Source of the DNA: Rotaria sordida
Taxonomy: Eukaryota; Rotifera; Eurotatoria; Philodinida; Philodinidae
Assembly (NCBI GenBank): GCA_905250125.1
Contig: CAJNOL010001022.1
Span: forward strand, 1-64,000
Length of the DNA: 64,000 nt
Reading direction: 5' to 3'
Every line of letters begins with the position of its first letter. Within the stretch, counting starts at the first letter, position 1. The notes beneath the pieces were generated by a model, which saw only the letters and a program-made list of their open reading frames with translations, was not told where the DNA came from and searched no databases. Below, in pieces: positions 35,924 through 48,049 of the stretch. Both the position numbers and the translations under genes were made by a program.

Positions 35924-38900
35924 ATGTCCGGAGCTCGTGCATTACGATCAATGCCTAATATCGTGCGTGAGAAATTGTTTACATTGAATCTTTTTGACGC
36001 GCAATCAACAGATTTGAAGATAGTTCGTCGTGAATTGCTATCCACTCGTCTATATCTCTTCTTACTGGTCGTCTCCGTTTTCATTCTGACTTTGTACACG
36101 TCTCTCAGTGTACAAATAAAGAGTGAAACAGTGACACAACCGACACAGGATGTATACGAAAGACTCCGCAAGAGCTATATGACCACTCTTCAATGTCCAT
36201 GTGCACAAATTTCGGTACCCTATGGAATATTTGTCAATATTGTCCCAGTACTTCATCAAGTCTGCTCCAGTGATTTTGTTTCTCATACATGGATTGATTT
36301 TACATTTGGAACGAATACAACGTTCATCTTGCCGATGGACATACGAACAAGCTTGAGCACAATATGGCAACTGATTTCTGCTCTATGCCAAAATGCGAGA
36401 AGTAGTCTCGTCGATGCAATCGACCAGTTTACCAATTCAACATTGATCAATTCAATGCTCTTATCCGAAGAACTACTTAAAACGCAGAGTATAGCTGCTC
36501 TTGATTTAGCCCGTCGAACAGCGTCGAGTACTTTTGTACGACCATTTACCACAATTCATCAAATTACACAAGCAAATGTTTACGTCACAGGCTTGTTAAC
36601 AAACGGTGTTGTCCTTCGACCGGGAAGGGTTACCTTTGAAACGGGGTATATATGGACAACGGATAACGACTATATCCTACGAGGAACAAGTACAAGATGT
36701 AAATGTCAAAGTACTGGATCATGTCCGGCGCCTGCTGGTCTCTATTTGTACTCTGTTCGAGACCAATACGGAGTCTTTAATCTCAATAATCTTATCGCCA
36801 ATGAAACATTACCAGGCTTGATATTTGATTGTTTACCTGTAACAATGACGCTCGCTTCATCCTTGGAATGTTTCTATAATGAATCATGTCTGCAGATTCT
36901 TCTCTCTGCTTATCCAAAAACAATCAATGTTTCAATCCTAAATGATTCTCTACCAAGTCGCTTCATGCCAACAACAATAGTAGAACAACTAATCAATGAA
37001 GTTTTTATCGAAGAGATTCTCAATGAAACAAGTTACGCGTCATACTATCGTACATGTGCACCAGTCTATTGTAGTTATACATTCACACATCGATTCGATT
37101 GGATCTATGTTATCACAACTCTCTTAGCACTTGTCGGCGGGCTTAGCACAGCATTGCGTCTCACTACTCCATACGTAATCGATCTCGTCTTTTTGTTGAA
37201 GAAACGACGATCTGAACAAGTCGAATCTCAATCGAATGAGAGTAAGATTTGATTAAAGTGTCGATCTCTTGTCATGACTTATTTTTAATGTTTTTAGCTA
37301 TTCCGATCGCCATTCATGTGCAAAATATCCTTCGGAAAGTGAAACAATCCATCATAGAACTCAACTTATTCGATGATCATTCACAAAATCTATTCGACAT
37401 TCGTCGCGGTCGCATTGCAACTCGACTCTATGTGTTACTCTTAATCGGTACAATTAGTGTTCTGATTGTGTACACATCGATATCGGTACAAACAATAAAT
37501 AAAACTATTCGATCACCATCACGAGAGCAATATGAAGCATTGCAAGAGCGATATCCAGATACATTACAATGTCCATGTAGTGTAGTTTCAATGCCATACG
37601 GAGATTTGATTGAAGTAATGCCGGTATATCATCAATTGTGTAGCAGCGATTTTATCCAACAATGGTGGTATAGCAGTCTTGTTGGTTTTGACGGTGGCGA
37701 CATGGATTCTCATTTTATCTACTCTGCTCCATCTTACTTTCGAGCATTGGCCATGTTTTGTGAGATAGCCAATCTCACGATTGTTGCCGTAACTCGTCGG
37801 TTTTCTTCGATGATGTTTATCAATGCTCAAGTTCTGACCGCGGAATTGTTCAATTCCCAAATCAATGTATTGATTGATACACTTCTCAATTCGACACTAG
37901 CCGAATTCGTCTTCACACTGTCGCTGACCAATTCAGTATTGCAAGCCAACCAATATGTCAATGCTTTGAAGACCAACACTATGCTCCAGCAAATGAATTT
38001 TTCTCAACAAGATCCACTGGCAGTACAGCCGTTGAGAGTTGTTGCACTCAGTACATCAAGTACAGATGAAAGTGGTAAAATCTGTTATTGTGTTCGAAAT
38101 GCTGCATGCGCGCTACCCGACATTTTCGCGGAGTATGGTTTGATCATTGATGGCGTGCCTGGTGATGGCTGTTCCATTGTAGACACTGTACTCCAATCGA
38201 CACTAGCATGCTGGTATGATCGTACCTGTTTGGATGAATTACGAGAAATCTTTGATGCCAACCTCATTTCGATTCCGGAGAATGTCACCATGCTCGATCC
38301 GATGCGATCGATTCGATTTCTGCCAAACACCTCTGTACAGATGATTGTGAATGAGATCATGGTTGAAAAATGGAATCGATCTGTTTTCTATGAAAATTTT
38401 TATCAGAATTGCCAACCTGCCTATTGTTCATTTACTTATCAAGAAAGAACCTATATCGTGTACATTATCACGACAGTGATTGGTCTTTTCGGTGGTCTCA
38501 ATATCATGTTTCGATTGCTCACTCCTGCTCTGGTCAAGATCTTTTTCCAATGTATTAAAAAGACTGATTCGAACAATACATCGCCAGCATCCGACAAACA
38601 AGAAACACCGAAAAGTAAGTCAAGCATTTTTTTCACTGGAAAAGATATTTCACATCTCTTTTCTTAATAACGAGAGTTACTGGAATATAAAAAGTTCGAA
38701 GAGAGCTATTCAGACAATCTATTTTAGACCATCGTCGAGTCTATCTCGGTCAACATCACATATGGACTGATCTGCGAAACAAACTCAGCAACTTCAATTT
38801 GTTCAATAGTCGATCAAGTCAAATTGAAATCATTCGCCGCGAACTCCTCTCAACACGACTCTACTTGTTACTTCTGTTCATCAGTATTTTCATCATCATT

Positions 38901-40019
38901 ATCTACACGGTTTTATCAGTCGAAATAACGATTCAAACGATCTCCAAGCCTTCTCAAGCTCAATACGAGAAGTTCACAGACTTGCATTACAATTCACTTC
39001 AGTGTCCTTGTGAGCATATTTCTGTGAAACACAAACAATTTCTTACAGTAAACACTAGTTTTCATCAAGTGTGTTCGAGCGACTTTGTGAAAGATGTCTG
39101 GCTTGATTATTTGTTCGGCGACGGATACTGGTATAACTATGAAAGATCTGATCTTCGCGTACGTGGAACCGCCTATTTCGGACTTCTATCAACATTATGC
39201 ACGATCTCCCAAACAACTATTCAGAATGCTATTGAACAGTTTCTGATAAAAGCATTTGTGAGTGCTGAAATCATGCCAGAGTTCGAGTTTCTTTCAAAGA
39301 TGTCTGTCATCACTCAAGAGTTTGAAACGACTACTCCAGCTCGATTTTCTCGCAGCTTACGATTCATACGTGATATCACACATGGGAACACGTTCGTATC
39401 AAGCTATTTCTTAAACTGGTATTGGTGGGTTAAACCTGGCGAGAGTGCGATGACATTTCCCACACATCCCGTCACATTCGATAATGGCTGCTCATGTGGG
39501 ACACAAAGCGATTGTACTGAATCTGGAGGAATTTATCGTTCTTTCTCCAATACGCTATATTTTGCAATGCCCGGATGGAATGTCGGTTGTTCAGCAGTCG
39601 AAACATTGCTACGCTCAACACTTGAATGTTTATATAATCAAACCTGTATTAACCTATTACTATACTATGCTACAACAGTTGATATAGCCCATCCTCTTAC
39701 AATCAATGTATCGGCTATGGCATCGACAGTAACCAGTCGCTTTCGGATGAACACAATGATTGAGGATATTGTCGATGGTCTCTTTGTCGAAAAGTGGCAA
39801 ATAGATATTTCTTATTCGGCATTTTACAATGCATGTGCCCCAACCTACTGCTCATACAAATTCGAGAAACACAACAACTTTCTATACATTGCGTCAAGAT
39901 TATTAGGCTTGTATGGAGGACTCACCATCAGCCTACACTTCATTGTTCCGTACCTTATTAAACTAGCTTTGATAATTCGAAATCGCTTTTTCATGAACAA
40001 AGTTACTCCTTTTGCTTAA
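35924..40019 (+). CDS. three-unit tandem two-TM Cys-rich membrane protein
   Basis: Exons 35924-37241, 37298-38614 and 38728-40019, introns 56 and 113 bp, both GT-AG and both phase 1. Total 3927 nt, 1308 residues. Each exon encodes one unit: a cytosolic start with LNLF and R-R-E-L-L-S-T-R-L-Y-like signature, a TM (unit 1 about 43-63), an ectodomain of roughly 330 residues with many N-glycosylation sites, and a second TM with a GGL motif (unit 1 about 393-413: LLALVGGLSTALR). Twelve cysteines recur in each unit: QCPC, CSSDF, one after it, C-x-C, C, C, C-x5-C (ECFYNESC) and C-x4-C (CAPVYC). Predicted topology is six TMs with three ectodomains outside. The layout resembles a concatenated trimer of two-TM channel subunits (DEG/ENaC, P2X), but no family-defining motif proves homology. 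Alternatively each exon is expressed alone by intron retention. AATAAA lies near 40066. Confidence 0.8.
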
Positions 40020-40382
40020 TTAACGCTTACTAATCTGTGTGCATGTCATTTATAGATTCCGCAAAAATAAAACTTCTTGATTCTGATCGATACTTGAGCA
40101 AGTGTCACTTTAGGGACTAAAACGACCAATGTATTCTATAGAATCAAATATATATGGCTCTTCAAAATTTTGAATAATGTAAACAAGAGAAAATATACTC
40201 TAGGAACTGGTATGACTTCTCAAGAATAGCACAAACGTCGTCAATCATCATCTCTTTGGAACACCAGGTCACACTAAATAGATATGTTGTCATCTCTGTT
40301 TCTTCTTTGAGAAGAGAAACTGGAATCCATCGACATAAGCGGAGAGGTGAAGGGACATCCCAAAAGTTATCGGAAATTGTGG
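40020..40382. other. spacer and truncated end of the receptor relic
   Basis: Holds the 3' flank of the three-unit gene and minus-strand sequence continuing from the seven-TM relic without its last TM helix. Confidence 0.4.
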
Positions 40383-41030
40383 TCATTTCTTATACTTCCG
40401 CATTGAATATAACTGATGTCCTGTGAAGAACTCAGTAGTGATCACTAGTTCTCGTATAGAAGATAATGGCAAAATGACCAGAATCATTGGGCTGATGGTG
40501 AATTGTTTGCATTCATTGAATTGTTCATATAAATGTTGCTCATAACTTGGTCTAGTTTGAATTTCTGCTTGTTGTTGATTAGCTGTGAATATGATGAATA
40601 GAGCTGACAAGAGATTGGCAGAGACCGAAACGACAGAATGAAGGGATAGGATAGCGGTATTGTAATTTTGAAGAGGCTGCGAATAATAAGCCACACACCA
40701 GGTGCATTGTTCTTCGTTTTCATCGAACAAATAATGATACAGAAATTCATGGATCATAGTAATCATGATGAAAAAAAGTAAGAACTAAATAATCGATCTG
40801 GCAAACACGTTTATTCATCCTCTTGTCAAAATTGACTCCTTCGAACACAATGATCGCGCGTTCAATGGTAACACAAGCATTGAGCTAGTTGTCCATCTAT
40901 AGTGGAAACAAGAAACCAGAATCTCACTGTGAAAATGCTCACTGTAAGGAGAGAACAGATTGACAGTACAAGAAGATACAGCCCACAGCCCACTTTTCGT
41001 GAATCTTCCCTATTAGAGCTCTTCGGAACA
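40383..41030 (-). pseudogene. seven-TM receptor-like pseudogene
   Basis: Minus-strand fragments read in order: SRKVGCGLYLLVLSICSLLT with FTVRFWFL (TM2-like), ACVTIERAIIVFEGVNFDKR (the end of TM3 with an ER pair at the DRY position), then HEFLYHYL, CTWCVAYY (extracellular loop 2 Cys), AILSLHSVVSVSANLLSALF (TM5), and FTISPMILVILPL (TM6). This order is that of a rhodopsin-like receptor family that I recall as abundant in bdelloids. Decay: TM1 and TM7 are absent, a deletion removes sequence before TM3, TM4 is damaged, and frame changes occur near 40770 and 40850. Confidence 0.6.
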
Positions 41031-41199
41031 ATGAAAAATTGTTCCATAACGTCCCATATCCCACTTTTCATCAAGTCTCTCCTGTCTTGTTCTGTCCTAT
41101 CCACCATTGAGTACGAGCGTGGGTGTGGATGAGACATAATCCAGATCCATATCCACACCCTGCCATGAACATTCAATCGAATTCAATGAAACAACGTTT

Positions 41200-41592
41200 G
41201 TTAATAGTGATCATCCTTCTGGTATATCTGGACGTGTTTATGAACTTTTAGCAATAATTGCATCAATTATTGTTAATGTTAGTAAGATTCCAACACAACT
41301 CTCTGCATATATCTGAAAATGATATGCAACATCTTCAGTAAACTCAGTATTTGTATATGTAAATGTACGTTGATCATTATTATATCCAATATAGTTGCCA
41401 CACATTTCTTGAACCATCATGATTTTCAACAACATAACCAATAAGTTTACTTTCATCATCATCTTTACATGATCCCCAACTAATAGTAATGGAATTTCTG
41501 GTAGTATTAATGGAAACGATAGATGTGTTCAGAATTTTTTTATAAAATATTTGACGAGTATGAAGTCCCAACCTACATGGAGCCCTAATCAA
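41200..41592 (-). pseudogene. fibronectin type III domain fragment (twitchin/titin-like)
   Basis: The minus strand reads NSITISWGSCKDDDESKLIG, then YVVENHDGSRNVW. After a one-base frame shift near 41400 it continues RTFTYTNTEFTEDVAYHFQI and YAESCVGI. This is one FnIII domain (W in strand B, YxVE in C, YxFxxxAES in F) of the type found in giant muscle proteins. A stop follows the shift in the original frame and no neighbouring Ig or FnIII domain is present, so it is an orphan fragment. Confidence 0.65.
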
Positions 41593-42145
41593 CAGATAAA
41601 ATACTACGAGAGCTCATCAGTCCAGTGTCGATAAGAATTTCAGGGCGACTGCCGATCAGTCACTGGCAGACTGATCGTTACGGATAGATCAGCCGATCAC
41701 CATTAAACTGGTCGTTATCATTAGACTGATTATTATCGGTGTGCCTTATTTATTTTCTTGCTCTTATTATCTTATAGAAGATGTTTAATGAAACTTTGTT
41801 GAAAGTTGACTACGTCAAACATCACTATTCATAGATGGAATAGTAGGACAATTCGTTAATCAAGTGTAGGTATGGATTTCAGACCGAGCGATAATCATTA
41901 GATCAGAATCGATCGTGAAAAACTCAGTCTGGATCTATCTCTGGTGCTGATCTGTTAAAAAAATCATTGAACGGATAATTTAACCAATTCAATAAAATAG
42001 AAGTATGCTTTCTTTTATTTAGATTGTGTTTCTTTTAGTTTAGACCATTTTAACAATTAAATTCAATAAAAGTAATTATTTCAATGTTATTAACATATAT
42101 TTGCATTTTTATTTAGTTTTTTGTAATTTTTATAAATAAATATAC
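41593..42145. other. spacer with short GATCAG-type repeats
   Basis: Near 41650-41740 there are several scattered copies of ACTGATC/GATCAG-like words, some in inverted orientation. The remainder is AT-rich. No gene. Confidence 0.4.
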
Positions 42146-43376
42146 ACAAGTAACACTCATCGAAATTCGATTCGCTTGACCCTAGACTGAGGTAATGGTC
42201 TAGAACGGAAAATTTACTTTTATCCGTCTGTCTCTCTGTAACACACTAACCTTATAGTAGCTATGATCCAATAACCACCGATAAAGCCTGAAGGACCACG
42301 AATATACTCTGAATGAGCAAAAACTGGCATAAAATGACCACAAATATGGTACATGTGGTCATCTGTATGATCCATATGACAATAGACATGCCCCACACAA
42401 TCCTATCTGTACTCTTTTGAACTTTGTGTGTCTTTATTCAAACCATATTTGTGTAACATCACTGGTTAATTATGTCATGTTTGTAATTGTTTAGAGTATC
42501 TTTTTGGTCATTCAGATCATATTTTGGTTGCTTGTGACTTAGATACCACTGTTGCCAACTAGACTCATCGTCACTTTCACCGAGTTTATGACCATTGATT
42601 ATGATTTCTTCACTCGTACCATCTGTATGGTCAGTGACCATAGAGATAGTATGAGTGATCAAAATATGATCTAAATGACCACAAAAATGACTCAAGTCAG
42701 CAAGACGATGGTCCCAATGACCATGTCTGCTGTCATTTGTAAGATCTTTGTGGTAACTTGTGCCATGTCTGTGGCTACTTGTACTACCTTTGTGCTTCTC
42801 TGTATCATGCATGTGGTCACTTTTACCATTTCTGTGGTCATTTATACCATGTCTATGGTCATTTGTACTATCGGCATGGTCTCATGTACCACCCACATGG
42901 TCACTTGTACCATCTTTGTGGTCACTTGTACCATCAGTATAGTCACTTGTACCATCCGTATGGTCATTTGTACCACGACTATGGTACTTTGTATCTCGAA
43001 AATGATCACTTGTATCATCAGTATGGTCACTTGTATCATCGGTATGGTCATTTATAGCATACAGATGGTCATTTGCACCATGGCTATGGTACTTTTTACC
43101 ATGAAAATGGTCATTTGTACGACAACTATGGTACTTTTTACCATGAAAATGGTCATTTGTACCACAACCATGGTATTTTGTATCATGAAAATGGTCATTT
43201 GTACCACGTGTTACAGACGGACAGACAGACGGACACAGGTGAATTTCGATTTCTAGACCCTATCCTTTCAGTCTAGGGAATATGGGAGTAAAGATAAAAG
43301 ACTTTCATCAGAAAAACAAAATGGTAGAAGCCAAAAATAGAAGAAAATCAGATATGTAACGTTGTGGCTAACCTTG
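42146..43376. mobile_element. TIR element with internal 21-bp minisatellite, copy 1
   Basis: Shares its full length with a second copy at 53483-54435, from ACAAGTAACACTCATCG on the left to GTGGCTAACCTTG on the right, in the same orientation. Inside lie imperfect inverted repeats of about 70 bp: 42180-42246 (CCCTAGACTGAGG, GGTCTAGAA, CCGTCTGTCT, TGTAACAC) and 43209-43278 (their complement). Between them is unique sequence (about 42250-42730) and the 21-bp array. No transposase, so non-autonomous. Type not determined; no clear target duplication. Confidence 0.8.
42731..43208. repeat. 21-bp minisatellite, about 23 units
   Basis: Unit consensus TGGTCATTTGTACCATCnnTA with substitutions between units (for example TGGTACTTTTTACCATGAAAA alternating with TGGTCATTTGTACCACAACTA near the 3' end). 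Because 21 is a multiple of 3, long open frames appear in several frames on both strands; they are consequences of the repeat rather than evidence of genes. Confidence 0.9.
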
Positions 43377-44185
43377 GAATAAAAAGACAAAACAAAGAGA
43401 GGAGAAAAACTAAGAGAAAAATCAAGACAAGGATACTCATGTTGCGAAAATCGCGATTATTTTGCTTAAGTTTTTCGTATATGTCGATGTATAAGTTTTT
43501 CTTTGACTCTTGGAAAGATGAGAGATTTGAATCGGACTCTCGCTTCATACTAATTATGAACGTACTGAAGCACCCTATAATAGTCACATCAACCGTTTTC
43601 ATGCTTAATTTATGAGTTTGATTCCATGGTAGAGCCAGAGGATGCTTAGGGTCTCTTAGCGAGATTTTTGGAAAATGTGCTTTTTTCTTCGAAAATCTCA
43701 TAAGAGTGGGAAGAGTTGAGCATTCCTTAGCCCATAATCTAGACTCCACCACTGGTTTAATTGTCCTGTATAGATGATGTCACAAAATTACTTATCAGTC
43801 GAAAGATAAAACCTGTAAAAATTGTCTTTTTGAAGGAGGAGGGATGAAATCCATATTTTTTACGATAGACGAAGCCAAAATTAATAGAAAAAACTAATCG
43901 AAAATTGCTATAAAAAGAGTAAACGATTTGAATCGACGGTTCTGCTAAAACAACCGGTATTGAGTACATATCGAAGACAGATATGATTTGATGTTATCAT
44001 CATATATTTATTATATCAAATAACTCTTATCGAAATTTTATTATTATCATATTAATGACAGAATCATGTAATAGAACTTTACTTTTACTATCAATTCATA
44101 TAGATACAAAGTTTATGTAAGATTTTTATAAGAAATTACAGTATCTTCGTTACAACTTTCAGTATTCCCCAAATAATTTTTTCTA
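43377..44185. other. spacer, no gene supported
   Basis: A minus-strand frame at 43348-43752 (one hydrophobic stretch) begins outside and ends inside the right edge of the mobile element; it is probably repeat-derived. Nothing else seen. Confidence 0.4.
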
Positions 44186-44690
44186 GGTATGAATGATCGA
44201 CAATATAAAGCAGTCGAACGAGATAATTTTACATGTAATTGTATAAAAACTGGTTATCAAGGGACATTTTGTCGTATAAATTTCTATATTTTTTTATTAT
44301 TAATTAATAGAATTATATATATTACGAACAAGATTGTCATGATACAAATGATTCATGTCAAAATGGTAGATCATCTATAGATAATCAATGTTTATATAAT
44401 TTATTAACAAACGGTGATTTTTGTGAAATAATCATAGATAGAAATTGAGTAAATAGTCAAATACAAAAAAGAAAATAGTTCTTTAAAAATTTGGTTAATT
44501 ATTGATTTATATATTGTTAGTATTATAATTATTGCTAGTTTAATATATAGTCATAAAAAATGATTTATATTACAAGAACGACGAACAAATTCAATTAATA
44601 CTGAACTTAATTATAAATCTAATGGAAAATAAAATAATGAAAATGAATTTATTAGTGTAACATTAAGTCAAACTTCATAAAATACAAGAT
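44186..44690 (+). pseudogene. EGF/TM 3' fragment of a surface-protein gene
   Basis: After an acceptor-like TTTTTTCTAG the frame reads NFTCNCIKTGYQGTFC, the second half of an EGF-like domain. A possible next exon reads CHDTNDSCQNGRSSIDNQC. A hydrophobic stretch IIDLYIVSIIIIASLIY and a tail ending VTLSQTS follow. In-frame stops occur after each block (for example after IIIDRN and after IYSHKK), and upstream domains are missing on this strand. Looks like the C-terminal end of a type I membrane protein that has decayed. Confidence 0.5.
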
Positions 44691-44759
44691 ATATATATTC
44701 AAAAATAATTATTTATTAATAAGAAAAAAATTTAAAAACATAAATCAAAAAATAAGTTT

Positions 44760-46382
44760 ATTCTAGATTATAATAAAAAAAAACAAAATCAAATTAATTC
44801 GTTGAATTTAAATAATTTGCAATTTGATTATAAATGAATTGTATTGATATAGATGATGATTGAATTTAAGCATAGTTTAAACATTGATCTTAATTTATAA
44901 CAAGATTTATAATAGTTATTGATACTTTTATATCTATTGTAAATTGTTCAGTTGACATTTGATAACGAACATCACAAGTTTCAGAACGTTGTCAATAAAA
45001 ATATGATATCATATAAATAATATTTAACCTTTACCACAATTAAATGTAATAAGAATAGAATCATATTGATATTTTTTTTTCTAATATTTCTAAATGAATT
45101 AATACACATACTGCACTTTTATTAACAATTTTAATTGAATGTGAACTACCTTCTAATCACTATTGAGATTAGGCATGTTTTGATGTAAATAGAAAATTAT
45201 TAACTAATGGATGATTAAGTTCAACTACTTGTATATCATCTGCTGTTGATTATTCATTATATTTAACAAAAATCAGAAAATACCACTTGAAGAGCATTTT
45301 CTACTACTCAATCAATTATAACAATATGACGATCAATGTCTACTTGTCGTCATATCTATTTTGGCTGCTTCTATAGAAAACGTTGATGTATAATTTATAT
45401 AAACTGTTTGATTATTATGAAATGAATAAGTTAATATATGATTTTAATTAAAAGTTATATATTTGATATTTAAACTATCGAATACATGATTATATGTATC
45501 TGATACAATTATAATTGCTTCAATAGACATATTTTGAATAGCTTTTTGATTATGAGAAGGCGAATTAGTTGATACATTAAATAATTGAATTGATAAAGTT
45601 GATATTGAATGAAAATAATGAATACAATGATTTGAATCAAATTAATGACGACATTCATTACTATATTTACAAGTTTGTTGAGCAAATTCTGTTTAATTTG
45701 TATTATTTTATTATCTCTAATTTTACATTTAAATAGACAAAATATATAAATTTATGTAATTCATAATAATTTTTGTTTTGCTTATTATGAATTTTTTGAT
45801 AGAATTTTTTAAAAAATGTTCTATTGATCGAACTATACATTGAATTTTATATTTATATGGTATAAGAAAATCAGATAGACCTTCATGTCTATAAATACGA
45901 TAATGTTCTAGATTTGTTTAATTTATTACATTTTTTACTATATTTACATGCAATTGTCTTATGTACAATATGTGTAAATTGATTTGCATGTTCATTATTT
46001 CGATCTCAATCATGATAAAGTTCTGACCAACGATAAACATATGAATATTTTTCATTATATTCTGCTGGGTTTTCATATTGCAAAGGACAATTATGACCAT
46101 ATTTATAAGAATTTAATTGTTTAAAATTGGTTAAAGTATTTATATTAAATCTATAAAGTATGCAGTTAAATGTATTACATCTATCATATCAATAGGCCTT
46201 GAACTATGAAATAGCATAGAATTTATGTCTTTTGTAATATTCTTCAGTATTGTCAAATTAATATAAAATAGTTCCATCACTTTCACTTCTTTTTTGTGTG
46301 TTATGAACTGTTTTCTTTTGAAATATGATTTAAAAGGAGTGTTGAAGTATAGGAATAAAAATTTAGACTTCTCTTTCTCCAC
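44760..46382 (-). pseudogene. degenerate extracellular-protein gene (LDL-receptor-like)
   Basis: Read on the minus strand, coding-like stretches interrupted by many stops include RCNTFNCILYRFNINTL, YGHNCPLQYENPAEYNEKYS, IVHKTIACKYSKKCNKLNKS, SLNIKYITF and VVELNHPLVNNFLFTSKHA. Paired cysteines and an acidic/Asn-rich composition resemble LDL-receptor class A-containing proteins, although no complete module survives. It faces the EGF/TM fragment tail-to-tail and could be the N-terminal part of the same original gene separated by inversion. Confidence 0.4.
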
Positions 46383-48049
46383 TCCACGGAAGTTGACAAC
46401 CGCTAGTCAGAGACTATTACAGATATCTTAGCAACACTTCTTCTTCCTTCTCCATATCACAGACTAGAGAACTCAATCGATTGAGATTTTAATAAAATAT
46501 AAAATTTTCAAAAGCTATTGCGTTTTTCAACTCAATTTTCTTTTTTTTTTTGGAAATCTCATGTAATTCTTTCATTAGCTAAAATAGTTCTGCAATGAAG
46601 AATAAAAGATAATATTGTCATCGCCCTAAAAAACTTTCTTTATATTCAACAAAATATTTTTGTTTAGCTCTCCTAGTTTATCACTTATTACAACATCATA
46701 ATCAATTACTTTTTCTAATTCTAATTCTATTCCTAACTGAACCTTCTTAATCATCAATATCTGTTAACACTTTTTGCAAGTACTAGTATTAGTTCATCAT
46801 CATCATATACAAAGTAGTATACATCTGTATGGATCGAATTTGTTTTGAAATAAGTGTCATCGACATATGTTGTTATTAAAAATGAAAAAACAAACATAAC
46901 TTTATCAAAAACATTTTACCGAACATTTGCTTATACATCAATTATTTTACTCAAAATATGTTTGCTCATTCATATGTTAATAATTTATTCAATACAATTA
47001 GATGAATGATCTGTGGATAGGCCATATATTCCAAGAGAAAAAAAAATCACGAATCGATTTTCTTCATTTCGATCCGGTCCATTGAGACCTTTGTCACAGA
47101 CTATGACAGATGTTGTTGATCTAAGAGCACAGATTAGCATTCCTTCGTAATATAAGAACTGTTTCCTTATTGTACTGAATATGTTGCATCCTTGAAAATT
47201 ATATTGAAAATAAATATTTTATATGACGAAAATTCAAAAGAAAAAAATAACAACTGACATTAACAATAATTTCTACCATGTAAACTATGACTCAAGAAGA
47301 AGATGAAAAAATTTTTTAAGACTATTAAATCGGTTTATGTGATAATCAAAAGTAGTCACGTTCCGTGTCAATAAAATCATAATGACAATAAGAGAATGTT
47401 GAAATATTTTTCCATTAAAAAAATAGACTTTCCATAATTGCTATTTATAATTAGGTAATTTTACTAAAAAATATTTGTTCAGGATTAACTTTTCTTTTAT
47501 AAGCGATAAAAATAGAATACTACAATTTTCATCAGATCAATCGCCATACAAAAAGTACAAATTAAAAGTTTTTAGAGATATTAGAAATGTCAGAAATTTT
47601 AAAGCTTTCGTGGGTGTGCAATGTGAGTGTGACTGTTCCTACGTATACAGATGTGGACATGGAGAACACTAAACACTCATATTGAGACCCACATCCTCAT
47701 ACCCTTCTCTATGTTGTCTCTAATATGAATTATCCAACAATAACAATAATCAAGTAAACAAGTGTAGATATAGTATTAATAGAAGACAAGAAAATATTTA
47801 AGAAAGCGAGTAAATAGAAATAATCGAATTTGATCTAAGTAATATACCCGTAACAGATCAGAAGATTGAACTGATATGAAAAAATAAAAGTATAAGAATT
47901 TAGATTAGATTTGCAGAAAATACACATTATATCAATTTAGAATGATTTATTTGTTAAAGATTATCAAAAAAAAAAAAAAGAAATAGATATAAAAAGATGA
48001 AAACACAAATCCTCTTTCAATTGCTTGATCATCTATAGGAATAATCAAT
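46383..48049. other. intergenic
   Basis: AT-rich. The short plus frame at 47475-47672 ends in a Cys-rich stretch but is unsupported. Near 47946-47951 lies AATAAA in minus orientation, a plausible polyadenylation signal for the CAP gene. Confidence 0.5.

Noticed and set aside
42459-43276. Long open frames on both strands through the 21-bp array, as protein-coding genes
   Set aside because: They follow from a repeat unit that is a multiple of 3 without stops; several frames are open at once and no start, signal or domain supports one of them.
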